From contig JADJZE010000018.1 of NCBI GenBank assembly GCA_016719405.1, forward strand, positions 310,001-374,000: a stretch of 64,000 bases of DNA, read 5' to 3'. Below are positions 34,601 through 44,090 of the stretch, one piece after another; position 1 is the stretch's first letter; the number at the start of each line of letters is the position of its first letter. Both the position numbers and the translations under genes were made by a program. Origin of the DNA: Candidatus Aalborgicola lynettensis. Lineage in GTDB: Bacteria > Pseudomonadota > Gammaproteobacteria > Burkholderiales > Burkholderiaceae_C. The notes below the pieces were generated by a model that saw nothing but the letters and a program-made list of their open reading frames with translations, did not search any database and was not told the DNA's origin.

Positions 34601-36570
34601 ATGAACAGCATGAAGCAGCTCCCCAAAGTCGCACGCAAACTGCTGTGGGTCACCGCCATTCTGGTGCTGGCCAGCGGCCTGCTGGTGGCTCTGGCGCTGA
34701 ACTATTTGCGCGACCAAGCCCACGTGGCCGCCCACCAAAGCACAGCGGCAACAGCCCGCATTGTGCAAGAGCAAACCGAGCGCACCCTGCAAAACGTGGA
34801 CCAACGCCTGCAAAAGGTCGCGTGGCGGCTGGAACAATTCCGCGCCAGTGGGGCATTGAACGCGGAGTTCGCCCAGGCCATGCTGGTTGCCGAAGTGCGT
34901 GAGATGCCCTTTGTGCGCGCCATGTGGGTGATGGACGCCAAAGGCGTCATTCTGTACGACTCGGACCGCCGCTACGCCGGCGTTAATCTGGCCGACCGGG
35001 CCTACTTTCAGATCTATGTGCAGCAACCCGACACCGGCTTGTATTTGGGTGCCCCCGTCAAAAGCCGGGTCACCACCGAATGGGTCATCAGCGCTGCGCG
35101 CCCCTTGCACCGTGCCAACGGCGCCTTTGCCGGCATTGTGGTGGCGGCACTCAATCCCGCCTACTTTGACAAACTGTGGGCCGAGCTGGACTTGGGTGAC
35201 GGCGGCTCCGTGTCACTGTTTCGCCGCGACGCAGTCTTGATGCTGCGCAGCCCCTGGGTGGAGGCGGCCATAGGCAAAGCGTTCCCTGATCTGCTCGCTG
35301 CCAATTACATGCCCCCAGGCCAGAACAGCGGCACGTTTGAGACTGCCAGTCGTTTTGACCAGGTGCAACGCACCTACGCCTACCGCAACTTAAGCACCTA
35401 CCCTGCCGTGGTGGTGGTGGGCAAGACCCATGACACCACCTTTACCCCTGGCAACGCATGGCCGGCCTGGCCAGCGGTGTGTGGTTGCTGGCCAGTGCGT
35501 GCATTGTGGTGCTGGTGTGTTTTCTGGTGCGCGACCTGGCACGCCGCGAAACGGCCGAGCAGCAACTGCGCGAAAACAAAGCCAAAAAGCAAGCCATGCT
35601 CGACGCACTGCCCGACCTGATGTTTGAGGTCGGCATCAACGGCCGCTATTACGACTACCACTCCCCCCGTTCTGATCTCTTGGCCGCGCCGCCGGAGACA
35701 TTTATAGGCAAAACGGTGCGCGACATTTTGCCCCCCGAGACCGCCAATGCCATCATGGCCGCCATTGCGCAGGCGCACGAACGAGGGCACTCCAGCGGCC
35801 AGCAAATTTGCTTGTCACTGCCCCAGGGGGAGAACTGGTTTGAACTCTCTGCCACACGCAAAGCGCAACTGCCTGGTGAAGACCCCCGCTGCATCATGCT
35901 CTCGCGCGACATCACCTTGCGCAAACACACCGAACAAGCGCTACAAGCCTCGCTGGATGACAAGGTGGGCCTGCTCAACGAGGTGCACCACCGCGTCAAA
36001 AACAACCTGCAGGTCATCACCAGCTTGCTGCGACTGGAGGGCAACCGCAGCGCCCAGGCCGAGACCCGAACCGTGCTGGACGAAATGCAGGGGCGCATTC
36101 GCTCCATGGCGCTGTTGCACGAATCGCTGTACCGCACCGGCACCTTTGCCTCGGTCGAGCTGGGTGCGTATTTGCGCCAGTTGTGCACACAGGCCTTTCG
36201 TACCGGTGCGCGGCAAAACGACGGCGTGCAGCTGGTGCTGGACCTGGCCCCTGTGCAAGTCACCATGGACCAGGCCACCCCCTGCGGCCTGCTGGTCAAC
36301 GAGCTGGTGTCCAACTGCCTGAAACACGGTTTTCCGAACGGGCGCACCGGCGAGGTGCGGGTGGCCCTGACGCCCGTGGATGCCCAGTGGCGCCTGAGCG
36401 TGCGCGACAACGGCGTGGGCTTGCCGGCCGATTTTGACACCCGGCGCGCCGCCTCCCTGGGCCTGCAACTGGTCACCGACCTGGCCCGGCAACTGGGCGC
36501 CACGCTGGTGGTGGGGCCGGGGCCCGGGGCGGCGTTTTCCATTACTTTTACAAGCCAAATTAGCCTCTAA
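34601..36570 (+). pseudogene. Cache-PAS sensor histidine kinase (HisKA_2), one frameshift
   Basis: The intended product is about 656 residues. An N-terminal membrane helix (about 12-32) is followed by a periplasmic dCache-like sensor to about 275 (FVRAMWVMDAKGVILYDSDR, NLADRAYFQ). A second helix (ASGVWLLASACIVVLVCFLV), a PAS segment (MLDALPDLMFEVG), HisKA_2 (LLNEVHHRVKNNLQVITSLL) and HATPase (LLVNELVSNCLKHGFPNG, DNGVGLP) follow. One base appears lost near 35445, just before the second helix, splitting the frame. The C-terminal residues and stop come from a repeat copy. HisKA_2 kinases often phosphorylate separate receivers such as the REC-headed proteins beside it. Confidence 0.87.
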
Positions 36571-36610
36571 CGCTTATGGAACGTGCGCAAGCAGCTATAT
36601 TTTTGATAGT
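36547..36610 (-). repeat. interspersed palindromic repeat, copy 7, at a gene end
   Basis: The minus strand reads ACTATCAAAAATATAGCTG, then CTTGCGCACGTTCCATAAGC, then GTTAGAGGCTAATTTGGCTT. The plus-strand reading gives the last residues (TSQISL) and the TAA stop of the upstream kinase. The next gene starts 10 bases after the repeat. Confidence 0.78.
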
Positions 36611-36619
36611 ACTCAGACC

Positions 36620-38302
36620 ATGACCACGATGACCGCAACCCGCATTCTGGTCGTGGAAGACGAGGCCATTGTGGCCCGCGACATCGCCATGCAACTCACC
36701 ATGCTGGGCTACGCCCCGGCAGGCCATGCCACGCGGGGGGAAGACGCCGTGGCCATGGCGCTGGCGCTGCGCCCGGACCTGATCCTGATGGACATCCAGC
36801 TCGGCACCGGCATGGACGGCATTGACGCCGCCGCCGCCATCCGCGCGCAAACCGGCATACCGGTGGTATTTCTCACTGCATTTGCCAGCGATGAAACCCT
36901 GGACCGGGCCAAAAAAGTGCACCCCTATGGCTACGTGCTCAAGCCGTTTTCAGACCGCGAGCTGCGCACCGTACTGGAACTGGCCCTGTACAAATGCACC
37001 GCCGAGCGCCACCTGCTGGAGGCAGCCCAAAACAGGCAAGCCATACTCAACCACGTCGAAGACCTGGTGGCCGTGCGCACCACCGAGCTGACCGAGGCGC
37101 GCCAGCAGGCCGACGCCGCCAACCTGGCCAAAAGTGCCTTTGTGGCCCACCTGAGCCACGAAATTCGCACCCCCATGAATGCCATTTTGGGCTTTACCAA
37201 CCTGCTGCAAAGCAAGGCCACCGACCCCGAACACCACGCAACGCTGGCCAAAATTGAGCGCGCCGGCCAGCACCTGCTGGCGGTGGTCAACGAGGTGCTG
37301 GACTTCACCAAAGTCGAAGCCCAGGGCGTGGTGCTGGAGGCGGTGCATTTCCATCTACCCACCCTGCTGGCCGACGTATTGGCCCTGGTGAGCGCCCCCG
37401 CGCAGGCCAAGGGGCTGCACCTGCAGGTGCACCACCACGGCGTACCCGACTGGCTGTGTGGAGACCCCACCCGGCTGCGCCAGGCCCTGCTCAACCTGGT
37501 GGCCAACGCGGTCAAGTTCACCGACGAAGGCACGGTGACCATTCAGGTGCACTGCCCCACGCCCGCGCCCGATCAGGCAATCGAAGCGCAGGCCAATGCC
37601 CCACTGCCAGTGCGTTTTGAGGTAAGCGACAGCGGCATTGGCATTGCTGCCGACCGGCTGGCGCAACTGTTCAAGCCGTTTGAGCAGGCCAATGCCTCCA
37701 CCACACGCCAGTACGGCGGCACCGGGCTGGGTTTGGCCATTACGGCGGGCTTGGCCAAACTGATGGGCGGCGACACCGGCGTGCGCAGCACTCCGGGCGC
37801 GGGCAGCACCTTCTGGTTCAGCGCCAACCTGCTCCCCGGCCAGGCACCGGCAGGCAATACCGCACAAACCGCCCATGCATTGCGCGACCTGCTGCACCGG
37901 CGCCACCCCGGCGCACGGGTGTTGCTGGTGGATGACGACCTGTTCAACCGCGAAGTGGGCGCCGATTTGCTGCGCGAAGCCCAGTTGCAGGTGGACACCG
38001 CCACCGATGGTTTTGACGCCGCCTGCATGGCCCAAACCACGCGCTACGACCTGGTGCTGATGGACGTGCAAATGCCGGTACTCAATGGCCTGGACGCCAC
38101 CCGGCGCATACGGGCACTGCCCGGCTGGGCCGAGGTGCCGATTGTGGCGCTGTCGGCCAACGCATTTGCCCACGACCGCCAGGCCTGCCTGGATGCGGGC
38201 ATGCACGATTTGTTGGTCAAACCCGTCACCCCCCAATTGCTGTATGCCAGCTTGCTGCACTGGCTACCCATCAACGATGCGACCCTGAAAGGGAATACAT
38301 AA
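36620..38302 (+). CDS. hybrid histidine kinase, REC-HisKA-HATPase-REC
   Basis: This is a 560-residue cytoplasmic protein. The first receiver (about 8-125) has Asp58 in LILMDIQLG. A coiled linker leads to the HisKA box FVAHLSHEIRTPMNAILGF, then HATPase with NLVANAVKFTDEGTV, DSGIGIA and GGTGLGLAI. The second receiver has LLVDDDLFNREVG and Asp in LVLMDVQMPVLNG. With receivers at both ends and no sensor domain it looks like a relay node. Its first receiver is very like those of the two upstream genes (GYVLKPFSDRELRTVLELAL). Confidence 0.92.
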   Translation: MTTMTATRILVVEDEAIVARDIAMQLTMLGYAPAGHATRGEDAVAMALALRPDLILMDIQLGTGMDGIDAAAAIRAQTGIPVVFLTAFASDETLDRAKKVHPYGYVLKPFSDRELRTVLELALYKCTAERHLLEAAQNRQAILNHVEDLVAVRTTELTEARQQADAANLAKSAFVAHLSHEIRTPMNAILGFTNLLQSKATDPEHHATLAKIERAGQHLLAVVNEVLDFTKVEAQGVVLEAVHFHLPTLLADVLALVSAPAQAKGLHLQVHHHGVPDWLCGDPTRLRQALLNLVANAVKFTDEGTVTIQVHCPTPAPDQAIEAQANAPLPVRFEVSDSGIGIAADRLAQLFKPFEQANASTTRQYGGTGLGLAITAGLAKLMGGDTGVRSTPGAGSTFWFSANLLPGQAPAGNTAQTAHALRDLLHRRHPGARVLLVDDDLFNREVGADLLREAQLQVDTATDGFDAACMAQTTRYDLVLMDVQMPVLNGLDATRRIRALPGWAEVPIVALSANAFAHDRQACLDAGMHDLLVKPVTPQLLYASLLHWLPINDATLKGNT

Positions 38303-38304
38303 GA

Positions 38305-39375
38305 ATGGCACATGCATTTGCTTCTACGGCGCTGTGGCGCTGGATGCCCGCACCCGCCATGGTGTTGGGCTTGGCGCTGGTACCTGGGGACACGGCCTGC
38401 GCTGCGGCGCTGGTGTCGGCCCTGGCGCTGCGGAGCATGGCCCTGCAAGCCCGGACGGCACTGGCGCAGGCACAGGCCGAACCGGCCTATGGGCGCAGCG
38501 CGCAAGACGAGCAGCTGACCGCGCTGTTGCAAAACGTGCTGCCCGCATGGAAGCACCATGTGCAAGCCGTCAAGAGCCAAACCGAAGAGGCGGTGGGGCA
38601 GTTAACCACCCGGTTTGCCAGGGTACTGGAGGAATTTGACCTGGCCGGCATTGGGGGCGGCACACGGGCCGACCCCGGCGCCGCACAGGTGGGCGGCAAC
38701 ATTGGCCTGCTGGCACTGTGCGAGCGCGAGTTGCAACCGGTGGTGGGCTCCCTGAGCGACGTCATCGAAGGCAAAGACGCCATGTTGGCCAACATCAAGG
38801 ATCTGGCCACCGAAACTGCCGGTTTGAGTGCCATGGCGGCGGAGGTGGGCAGCATTGCCGCACAAACCAATTTGCTGGCCATTAACGCCGCCATTGAAGC
38901 CGCCCGCGCGGGCGAATCGGGGCGTGGCTTTGCAGTGGTGGCGGCCGAGGTGCGCAAACTGTCGCAGCGCTCAGCCGATACCGGGCGCCAGATTGCCAGC
39001 CGTGTCACCCAGGTCAGCGCCATCATGCAGCAAACGCTGCTGGCCGCGCGGGACTCCCACGCGCAAGACAAAATGTCGGTGTCGCTGTCCGGCAATATCG
39101 TGGAGGATGTGCTGTGCCATGTGCGCAAACTGGGCGCATCGGCCGACAGCATGCACCAGCACGGCCTGGTGGTGCGCGGCGAGGTGGAGCATTTGCTGAT
39201 GGCCATGCAGTTCCAGGACCGGGTGTCACAAATGCTGTGCGGCGTGAATGCCGACATGGCGCGCCTGGAGGTCGCCCTGGCATCGGGCGGTACCGATGCA
39301 CTGCCGGACGTGCAGGAGTGGATGGACTCGCTGCGCCAAACCTACACCATGGAAGACCAGCAGCACCAGCGTTAA
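38305..39375 (+). CDS. methyl-accepting-type chemoreceptor signalling protein
   Basis: This 356-residue protein has a hydrophobic N-terminus (about 14-45), a short linker and an MCP signalling hairpin. The hairpin tip is IAAQTNLLAINAAIEAARAG, followed by GRGFAVVAAEVRKLSQRSA. There is no periplasmic sensor domain. A C-terminal stretch HLLMAMQFQDRVSQML resembles CheZ-like or MCP helices. It starts 2 bases after the hybrid kinase, so it is part of the same operon. It may control a kinase of the locus rather than flagellar CheA (inference). Confidence 0.85.
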   Translation: MAHAFASTALWRWMPAPAMVLGLALVPGDTACAAALVSALALRSMALQARTALAQAQAEPAYGRSAQDEQLTALLQNVLPAWKHHVQAVKSQTEEAVGQLTTRFARVLEEFDLAGIGGGTRADPGAAQVGGNIGLLALCERELQPVVGSLSDVIEGKDAMLANIKDLATETAGLSAMAAEVGSIAAQTNLLAINAAIEAARAGESGRGFAVVAAEVRKLSQRSADTGRQIASRVTQVSAIMQQTLLAARDSHAQDKMSVSLSGNIVEDVLCHVRKLGASADSMHQHGLVVRGEVEHLLMAMQFQDRVSQMLCGVNADMARLEVALASGGTDALPDVQEWMDSLRQTYTMEDQQHQR

Positions 39376-39412
39376 CGGCGCCTGCTGCTCCAATGTGCCC
39401 ACTGCTGCGCCC

Positions 39413-41536
39413 ATGCCTACGAAACCCGTGATCGACCGCCAGCGCCTGTTTCCTTGGGCAGTGGGGGTGGGTGTTGCCGTGCTGGGTGGGGTGGGCAGCG
39501 CCTTGTTGGCGTACCAACAAGCACAGGCGGGCGCCGAGTTGGCGCAGGCACGCCTGGCCCAGGCGGCCAACGGGCTGACGCAGGCACTGCAGGGGCGCAT
39601 TGGCGCCTATGCCGAAATTGCGTTTGGGCTGCGTGGGCTGTTTATCGTCAATCCCGATTTGCGGCGCAACGCGTTTATCAACGCCGCGTCCAGGCTGGAC
39701 GTGGATACGCGCTACCCCGGCGTCAAAAACATCGCGTTTACCCGCTATGTGCGCGCCCAGGACAAGGCCGCTTTTGAGGCCCGGGTGCGTGCCGACACGT
39801 CGGTCGACCCGCAGGGCTACCCGGACTTTGCCATTCGACCGCCAGGTGCGCGTGCCGAGTACTTTGTGGCCGATTACCTGTGGCCCCAAAGCGGCAGCAA
39901 GGGCATTCACGGCCTGGACATCAGCGCACAGCCGGCCAACCTGGCGTCCATGCACTACTCCAGAAACACCGGCAACCCGGTGGCCAGCGGCCCGTTTGAT
40001 TTGCTGCAGGAAAGCAGCCACCGCACGGGTTTTGTGATTCGGGTGCCGGTGTTTAGAGGCACCGAGTTTCTGGGCGCGGTGGCGGTGACACTGCGGGTAT
40101 TTGATTTGTTTGAAAACCTGGAGCGCGAGGGGTATTTGCGGGGCCTGCGCCTGTCGCTGTCAGACACCGGCCCGGCGCTGGGTGCGGTGGGCGATGGCAC
40201 AGTGCCGCCCGGGCGCCTGATGTATGCCACGCCAAGCCCGGCCACGGTAGGCGCATCGGCGCCGCATTTTCAGCGCACGCTGAGTCTGTACGGGCGCACC
40301 TGGGCGCTGGATTTTCAGCCGGCACAATCGTTTTTAAGCCCGGGCGAACAACGCACCCCGCTATGGATAGGGCTTGCAGGCGGTGTGATGTCGCTTTTGC
40401 TGGGTGCGCTGGTAACCGCACTGGCCCAGGGGCGCCGAGACGCACAGGCACGCGCAGTGGCCACCGGCGAGGCACTGGCTTCTGAGCGCGATTTGTCGGC
40501 GGCGGTGCTCAACCACGCCGGTGCACTGGTGGTGGTGCTGGACCGCGAGGGGCGCATTCGGCGCTTCAACCGCGAGTCGGAGCGGGTCAGCGGCCTGCTG
40601 TTCGCCGAGGTGCAGGGGCGGTTTCCGTGGGACACTTTTTTGCCTCCAGAGATCGCCCAGACCGTGCGTGCGCAGACCTTTGAGGCGCTGGCAAACCCGT
40701 CACAGCCGCTACCGCAACAGTATGTCAACGAGTGGCAGCAACGCGATGGCACGCGCCGGTTGATCGAGTGGAACAACTCGGTTCTGTTGGACGCCACCGG
40801 CGCACTGGATTATGTGGTGGCCATTGGCACCGACGTGACCCAGCGCAACCAGCACCAAACCGAGCTGGAAGTCTCGCTGCGGGAGAAAAATGCCCTGCTC
40901 AAAGAGGTGCACCACCGGGTCAAGAACAACCTGCAGGTGATCACCAGCCTGTTGCGCCTGGAGTCGTACCGCAGCACCGTGCCCGAGGCGACCGCCGTGC
41001 TCCAAACCATGCAGGGCCGCATACGGGCCATGGCGCAGTTGCATGAATCGCTGTACCGCTCGGGCACCTATTCTGCGGTGGATTTGGGTGCTTACCTGGG
41101 CCAGATCGCAACCCAGGCCTTCCATGCGCAGCGGCTGTCTGACAAGTCGGTACAGCTCGCGCTGCACGTCAGCGCGGTACGGGTCGGCATGGACCAGGCC
41201 ATGACCTGCGGCCTGCTGGTCAATGAGCTGGTGGTCAACAGTTTGAAGCACGGTTTCCCCGACGGCACCGCCGCAGGCGAGGTGTGCCTGGAGTTGCAGC
41301 CCGCCGACCCTGACACCCCCGCTGCACAGGGCCTGTGGCGCCTGCAGGTGCGCGACACCGGCGTGGGCCTGCCGCCCGACTTTGAGCACAAACGCCACCT
41401 GTCGCTGGGCATGCAATTGGTGGGGGATTTGTGCCACCAGGCGGGGGGCACACTGTCCATCACATCAACGCCCGGCGCCGGTGCTGCGTTTTCGGTGGTC
41501 TTTACGCCGCAAATGGCAGCCCCGTTGCCGACGTGA
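39413..41536 (+). CDS. CHASE-PAS sensor histidine kinase (HisKA_2)
   Basis: This is a 707-residue inner-membrane kinase. Membrane helix 1 is at about 14-34. A periplasmic CHASE domain covers about 60-290 (RIGAYAEIAFGLRGLF, GVKNIAFTRYV, LDISAQPANLASM). Helix 2 is at about 318-343. A PAS domain follows (LNHAGALVVVLDREGRIRRF), then HisKA_2 (LLKEVHHRVKNNLQVITSLL) and HATPase (LLVNELVVNSLKHGFPDG, DTGVGLP). CHASE domains bind small extracellular ligands. Its kinase core is close to that of the gene at 34601, indicating duplication. It is the last gene of the signalling operon. Confidence 0.92.
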   Translation: MPTKPVIDRQRLFPWAVGVGVAVLGGVGSALLAYQQAQAGAELAQARLAQAANGLTQALQGRIGAYAEIAFGLRGLFIVNPDLRRNAFINAASRLDVDTRYPGVKNIAFTRYVRAQDKAAFEARVRADTSVDPQGYPDFAIRPPGARAEYFVADYLWPQSGSKGIHGLDISAQPANLASMHYSRNTGNPVASGPFDLLQESSHRTGFVIRVPVFRGTEFLGAVAVTLRVFDLFENLEREGYLRGLRLSLSDTGPALGAVGDGTVPPGRLMYATPSPATVGASAPHFQRTLSLYGRTWALDFQPAQSFLSPGEQRTPLWIGLAGGVMSLLLGALVTALAQGRRDAQARAVATGEALASERDLSAAVLNHAGALVVVLDREGRIRRFNRESERVSGLLFAEVQGRFPWDTFLPPEIAQTVRAQTFEALANPSQPLPQQYVNEWQQRDGTRRLIEWNNSVLLDATGALDYVVAIGTDVTQRNQHQTELEVSLREKNALLKEVHHRVKNNLQVITSLLRLESYRSTVPEATAVLQTMQGRIRAMAQLHESLYRSGTYSAVDLGAYLGQIATQAFHAQRLSDKSVQLALHVSAVRVGMDQAMTCGLLVNELVVNSLKHGFPDGTAAGEVCLELQPADPDTPAAQGLWRLQVRDTGVGLPPDFEHKRHLSLGMQLVGDLCHQAGGTLSITSTPGAGAAFSVVFTPQMAAPLPT

Positions 41537-41574
41537 GCGGCTGCAACAGGTGCACGCTGCCGGGTAACGCTGCG

Positions 41575-42750
41575 TCAGCGAGCGGCCACTGCGGTGTCGG
41601 GAAAGTCACTGAACACGCCATCGACTCCCAGGGTGTAAAACCGCTTGTATTCGGCTTTGGGGTCACCCTTGTAGTCGGACAGCAGGCCCGGCGCTTCGCT
41701 GCGGAAGGTGTAGGCGTGCACAAACAGGCCGGCCGCGTGGGCGTTTTTCACCACGTCGGTGGGGGGTAGCGCCACACGGTCGGCATCGCTGATTTTGCCG
41801 TCGCCATTGAGGTCTTTGGGCTTGCCATCAGCACCCAGCACATGGGCTGCGCTGGCCAGGTAGGGCTTCCAGGGGCCAATGCCGTCGGCGTAGGTGCGGA
41901 TTTCCGCCAGGCCTTTGGGTGTGAGCATGTCCTTGAAGGTACGTGCGTCTTTGATCAGCGCATAGTCGTAGGGTTTGTCAAACGGGGCCGCCAGGGTCAC
42001 ATTGCCCTGGGAGTCCACGTCGTCACCGTCAATCAACTGCACCAGGCGCACCTGGGTTTTGCCGCGCAGTTCCTGCAGATTGAATACTTCAAACGACTGG
42101 ATGATGACGGGCGAATCTTTCTGGGTGTAACCGTACTCGGCCAGCATGGCCAGCAGGCGTGGCTCGATCATCAGGCCTTCGCTCACGTGGTAGGACGGGT
42201 GCTTGGTTTCAGGGTACACACCAATGGTGCGGCCGGTGCGGGCGGACTCGGCCTTGGCCAGGTCCAGAATTTCGCGGAATGTCGGAATCGGAAACTGGCC
42301 GTCAAACGACTTGTCGCGCGCGGCATTGGCCTGTTTGGCGCGCAGGGTGCGCAGCTCGGCCAGGGTGAAGTCGGAGACAAACCAACCGGTTTCCTTGACA
42401 CCGTCAACCATGCGGGTGGTCTTGCGCTTGGCAAATTCGGCGCGCTCGGACACATCGGTGGTGGCGGTGATATTGGGCTCGTGGCGGGCAACCAGGTGGC
42501 CGTCTTTGGTAACCACCAAATCGGGTTCGACAAAGTCGGCACCCTGCTCGATCGCTTTTTTGTAGGCCGCCAGCGTGTGCTCGGGCAGGTAACCACTGGC
42601 GCCACGGTGGCCAATAACCAGCGGCTGTGCACCGGTGAGTGTGGGGTAGCGCGAGGCGCTGGAGTGGCTGCCGGTCTGGGCACAGCCCCCCAGCAAGGTG
42701 GCGGTAACCAGAGCGAGGGCACTGAGGCGGTACAACGGGAGGGTCTTCAT
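41575..42750 (-). CDS. glpQ: glycerophosphodiester phosphodiesterase lipoprotein
   Basis: This 391-residue periplasmic enzyme cleaves glycerophosphodiesters to glycerol-3-phosphate and an alcohol. The signal has lipobox LLGGC (Cys23). The catalytic region is VIGHRGASGYLPEHTLAAY and FVEPDLVVTKDGHLVARHE. An EF-hand-like loop (DLNGDGKISDADR) lies at about 318-330, consistent with Ca2+ use in GlpQ enzymes. The C-terminal GVDGVFSDFPDTAV is typical. It converges with the CHASE kinase gene, 38 bases apart. Confidence 0.92.
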   Translation of the reverse strand: MKTLPLYRLSALALVTATLLGGCAQTGSHSSASRYPTLTGAQPLVIGHRGASGYLPEHTLAAYKKAIEQGADFVEPDLVVTKDGHLVARHEPNITATTDVSERAEFAKRKTTRMVDGVKETGWFVSDFTLAELRTLRAKQANAARDKSFDGQFPIPTFREILDLAKAESARTGRTIGVYPETKHPSYHVSEGLMIEPRLLAMLAEYGYTQKDSPVIIQSFEVFNLQELRGKTQVRLVQLIDGDDVDSQGNVTLAAPFDKPYDYALIKDARTFKDMLTPKGLAEIRTYADGIGPWKPYLASAAHVLGADGKPKDLNGDGKISDADRVALPPTDVVKNAHAAGLFVHAYTFRSEAPGLLSDYKGDPKAEYKRFYTLGVDGVFSDFPDTAVAAR

Positions 42751-42858
42751 GGGCGCAAACATCCGGTGGGTTGGAAAGTGGGCCATGGTGCCCGCCTTGC
42801 GTGACCAAACGGTGACACACCCGGCCCCGCGAACACCCTGCCCTACCGGTTCATGCGC

Positions 42859-44001
42859 TTACTGTTTACTGGCGTTCAAAACCGCTTTGAGGCTGAAATC
42901 GTATTTTTTCAGCCCCGGGTTCAGCACCCTTGAAAATTTCCGGAAATCAATGGCATCCGCATACTTGCCGGAAAAACTCTTGCGGTACGACAGCACATTG
43001 CCTTTATGGATGACCTGCATCTCCGAGCGTATGGTGGAGCCCAGCGCAGAAGAAAAATCACGCCCGTGGTGGTAGTCGTGCAATAAAACCATCGCCCATC
43101 CGCCCTCCATAAAATGCCCGCCCATGCTGGCGACCAGATCGCCTTGCGCAATCGCCACCAGGCCGGCATCACTCCAATCCACACCGCCAATAAAAACATC
43201 GCTCCCGGGCGTGCGCCCCTGCGCCCTGGCGGCGGTCACCATGCCCAATGCCATGGCATCACTGGCAGCCCACAGAACGCGGGTTTGTGGATAGCGTTTC
43301 AGCAAACCTGCGGTTCTGAGTTGGGCATCCTGCGGATCCCAGCCGGCAAAAACAATCTGGTTGAGTTGCGTGTTTTCAAATTGCGACACGGCGCTTTCCA
43401 GCCCGGTGTTGCGGTCCACGGCGGCAGCCGAATCGCGCGAACCCGACACGCCAATAACTTCCGCCGTTTTGCCGGGGTATTTGGCCCTGGATTCACGCAA
43501 CAACACGAGCGCGAGGTCACGCCCGGCCTGGACGTCATTGGGAAACATGTGCCCGATCCAGTACTTGTATGTGTCGCCGGGTGCACCTACGAGGATTTTG
43601 TCCTCGGGCAATACGTCCGTATTGATTGCGAATGAGCGGACTTTTGCCGCCTCCGCCGCTTGCAAGGTGCGCCCAATCTCGCGCACCTGGGGGATGTAGA
43701 CCAGGTAGTCGGGTTTGGGGTCTGACTGCAGGATTTCTTGCGCCAGATTGGAAGCACTGAAGCGCCCTCCACCGGCATGGCGAACCTGCAGATCAATATC
43801 CAGATCGCTGGCCGCTGCTTGCATGAACTCCGTCAGGGCGTCCCAAAAGGGATTGCCCGGTTTGTCCGGGTTGATGAAAGTGACGCGGATTTTCTCCCCC
43901 GCGTGGGCGCCGGGAACATACAGGCCGCTCACAGCCACCCACACGACACACGCTACTGCGCGCGCGGTTCTCAAGAGGTTCGCCAATGCCATGTGCGCCA
44001 T
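42859..44001 (-). CDS. periplasmic sugar-binding-type protein, no transporter adjacent
   Basis: This 380-residue secreted protein has a signal peptide ending at about GAHA and a Peripla_BP_1/4-like type I binding fold (RVTFINPDKPGNPFWDALTE, VIGVSGSRDSAAAVDRNTG, VLWAASDAMALGMVTAA, GGVDWSDAGLVAIAQGD). ABC importer proteins of this class usually sit beside an ATPase and permease, but none is here. A double-receiver gene lies 89 bases upstream on the same strand, so it may be the sensory binding protein of a signalling system. ATG 44001 is chosen for the best signal peptide; 44040 is an alternative. Confidence 0.8.
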   Translation of the reverse strand: MAHMALANLLRTARAVACVVWVAVSGLYVPGAHAGEKIRVTFINPDKPGNPFWDALTEFMQAAASDLDIDLQVRHAGGGRFSASNLAQEILQSDPKPDYLVYIPQVREIGRTLQAAEAAKVRSFAINTDVLPEDKILVGAPGDTYKYWIGHMFPNDVQAGRDLALVLLRESRAKYPGKTAEVIGVSGSRDSAAAVDRNTGLESAVSQFENTQLNQIVFAGWDPQDAQLRTAGLLKRYPQTRVLWAASDAMALGMVTAARAQGRTPGSDVFIGGVDWSDAGLVAIAQGDLVASMGGHFMEGGWAMVLLHDYHHGRDFSSALGSTIRSEMQVIHKGNVLSYRKSFSGKYADAIDFRKFSRVLNPGLKKYDFSLKAVLNASKQ

Positions 44002-44090
44002 GCTGCATCCAATCGACAAAAGAAAATCTTCAGACCGCCGCATGATAAACCGGGGCGCGCTAAAGCGCTTGCGGCCCGGTATGGCTTCGC

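Larger units (their letters stand above)
32480..34604 (+). pseudogene. REC-PAS-GGDEF-EAL signalling protein, several frameshifts
   Basis: The intended product is about 700 residues: receiver (ATRILVVEDEMVVT, then LVLMDIQ-type Asp), PAS (about 150-270), GGDEF with intact RLGGDEFVV, and EAL with GAEALVRWQ, LELTESML and DDFGTGYSSLTYL. The frame breaks near 32574 (CGCGAC reduced to CGAC), near 33840, near 34385 (again a CG lost from CGCGAT) and near 34465, where the VIAEGVET segment contains a TAG. Corrected, it runs to TGA at 34602-34604, overlapping the next start. The first about 18 codons are encoded by one repeat copy and the last about 22 by another. Start choice is uncertain: ATG 32480 lies in the repeat, and ATG 32453/32456 are alternatives. 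Confidence 0.85.
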
